Translations under genes and position numbers: made by a program
From: Rodentolepis nana
Lineage: Eukaryota; Platyhelminthes; Cestoda; Cyclophyllidea; Hymenolepididae
Assembly (NCBI GenBank): GCA_900617975.1
Contig: UZAE01000578.1
Span: forward strand, 1 to 21,047
Reading direction: 5' to 3'
DNA: 21,047 nucleotides
In this document: positions 19,237 to 21,047 of the stretch, one piece after another
Numbering within the stretch: the first letter of the stretch is position 1
Layout: the number at the start of each line of letters is the position of its first letter
The notes under the pieces: model-generated
What the model was told of the DNA's origin: nothing
The model's database searches: none
The model's input: the letters and a program-made list of their open reading frames with translations, nothing else

Positions 19237-20752
19237 CTAGAAGTTCAGAAAAATATGATGAATACACCAGTAAGTAATTCAAGCTACTTTAAATGTAATA
19301 AGTAAACCATTTAGATAAGGTTTCGGGGTGGCAGAGGTAACGAGATCAATGTGTATTCAGTGATATGGTTAAACAATCGATCTGAATAATTCTACTCAAC
19401 AAGAGAGTGAGAGAAGATTGTGGGTTAATCGTAGAAGAAGTCCCGGACAAGTACCTCTCTATCCTGACAATGAAGCCTTGGAAAATTTTTAGAGTGATGC
19501 CGTGACGAAAAACAAAAGGCAATGTCTATTTTAAGGCTTTTGTCGCCTAGGGCTTTTTTAATCTGATTCCATCTGAGAAGGCACGCACAAAACTGCTTGG
19601 AAAATAATTAAAAAGACAATGAAAAAGAACTTATATTAATTGAAATGAAGAGTGCTACAATTTAATTCAATAGTTCACTCGCAAGGCAGCTTATTTAAAA
19701 TGAAATAAATTGGAACAATCGTATTGGCAACTCTCTACTATTAATTTACTTTGATAAGGAGTTTGGTGTCCACCAAGCTAGTTTTAACTTCGGATATTCA
19801 TGAAAGCCTCAAGTAAGGTAACAGACGAAAATAAGGAAATATTGTTTGAGGTGACATCTAGACAACCATTTATTCAATGATTGGATATGGCCAAATCGAG
19901 TTTGGCCGAGAGTTTGATCAAAAAGATGGGAAAGAAGGAGAGTTCGAGCTTGAAGGCTTAATGCGCGGAAGGGGGGGGGAGGAAGATACAGACAATTTAC
20001 CAACTAAAATCAATGCGAAAAGTAGGCAATTACAAAAGTGGCTATAATCCAAGCGTCCGAAATATCGTTTCGATAAGGAGAGGCAACAGGAAAAAGAGAA
20101 ATTGGTAGTTAACAGGCATTGGATCACCCGACAATCTTCTCACTTCACTTTTTTGCTTTTCTACGAACCGCCGCCCCACTCCCCCCTTCTTGGTATTTAT
20201 CAACTCGAGTCTACAGTCCCTTTGTTCGATGCCACACATGATTTGGAATAGTATAAATTTCATCGGTTATTTAAAAAGTAAAGCAAATGTCCGAAAATGA
20301 AAAAAAACAAATGATCAACTGTGAGGGTTTCAATTAAGTAGGATAAGAATACCAAGTGATCAATATCAAGTGCTTAATTTAGATGTGTAGATCTGCCAGT
20401 TTCAGATGAGGGGTGGGGGGCATTTCGTGGTCACGTGCTTGGCCTCAATTTCTATTGGTCAGTCCGAGATGAAGAAATTCAGTCAATTATATGTTAAGGC
20501 AAGTTGCCAGCAGTTTTTCTAACTTATTACAAGCTTAATAGATCTAATCACTCAAACACGCACACTGAGTGCCAAGCGTTGAGCAGAATTGTAAAGGCGC
20601 GAAATAGAACAGGATAAAATGGTTCTTCAAAAAGACGAACTTCTTTCAACCACTAATAATAGCAGCATTATTTACCAATAAGCCCTCGATCAAAGCATAT
20701 TCACGAAGGAAATAATAGCCCCTAATCAGATTAACATACTATTAATAATAGT
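19237..20752 (-). other. Presumed intron of SERINC gene B
   Basis: DNA upstream (in the minus sense) of the gene B last exon. It is AT-rich with a run of nine G at 19971-19979 and a second G-rich patch near 20408-20420. Short ORFs were checked and carry no SERINC-like or other recognisable sequence. Confidence 0.55.
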
Positions 20753-21047
20753 GGGGTATGAAATAGACTTACCTCCACGTGGTGTGGACAGCGTATACAC
20801 ATACGGCAAAAAAGTCTATCAATCGGCAGTTGACTTCTGACTTCAAAATACCATGACCAAACTGTATGTCACACATTCGACCACTTTCACAGTACTCACC
20901 CTACCTTTTCCTGCCTTTGTGCCTGTCTGCCTCTTTTACATCTGTCAATCACTCTTCTGATCCCTCCCCCTTTCGAATTTTACTCACTTTGATGTTCCTT
21001 CCCCTACGTGAAGTCTGAAGTCAACTAAAGGGCTAATGATAACTATC
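20753..21047 (+). repeat. Interspersed repeat, copy 3 (reaches window end)
   Basis: The copy starts GGGGTATGAAATAGACTTAC, parallels copy 2 in order and spacing apart from lacking its internal duplication, and reaches GGCTAATGATAACTATC at the last base. About nine extra bases lie before the terminal word relative to copy 2. It probably lies in an intron of the second SERINC gene, in antisense orientation to that gene. Confidence 0.85.

Noticed and set aside
20753..21047. Repeat read in reverse as a spliced-leader RNA gene (GTAAGT donor)
   Set aside because: Only about 20 nt of the element follow the donor, no Sm-binding site is evident, and the upstream part does not resemble the flatworm leaders I know.

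Overview
This window is eukaryotic, metazoan-type DNA. Its genes are split by spliceosomal introns with GT...AG borders (one GC...AG), AT-rich introns and intergenic DNA surround GC-richer exons, and there are no bacterial operons. Intron/exon style and protein sequence fit a parasitic flatworm (platyhelminth, perhaps a cestode). That assignment is an impression from the proteins and genome texture, not a database result.

Layout, left to right. (1) 1-9339, plus strand: the 3' two thirds of a kinesin-13 gene (KIF2A/MCAK-like microtubule depolymerase). Nine exons (2618-2907, 3315-3467, 4217-4395, 4911-4942, 6722-6993, 7793-7894, 8347-8419, 9106-9168, 9260-9339) join with consistent phase to encode the last 413 residues: the second half of the motor domain including switch I, switch II and the KEC helix, a Gly/Ser-rich then acidic linker, and the C-terminal helical region. 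The first half of the motor, with the P-loop, is not in the window. (2) 9340-12031: intergenic, between convergent genes, carrying one full copy of an interspersed repeat with an internal duplication. (3) 12032-17409, minus strand: a complete three-exon SERINC gene (serine incorporator/TMS-TDE1 family, 449 residues). (4) 17410-18921: AT-rich spacer. (5) 18922-19236, minus strand: the last exon of a second, tandem SERINC paralogue whose other exons lie beyond the right edge. (6) 19237-21047: probably intron of that paralogue, ending in another copy of the same repeat.

The kinesin and SERINC genes have no evident shared pathway and look like ordinary genomic neighbours. Nothing here amounts to a new multi-gene system. 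The best leads are smaller: a GC-AG intron splitting the diagnostic KEC motif of the kinesin, an unusual low-complexity kinesin linker, a tandem SERINC pair with a patch of near-identical DNA inside a diverged exon, and a three-copy repeat family in which the two copies that appear to be intronic present a consensus 5' splice site in the sense of the host gene.
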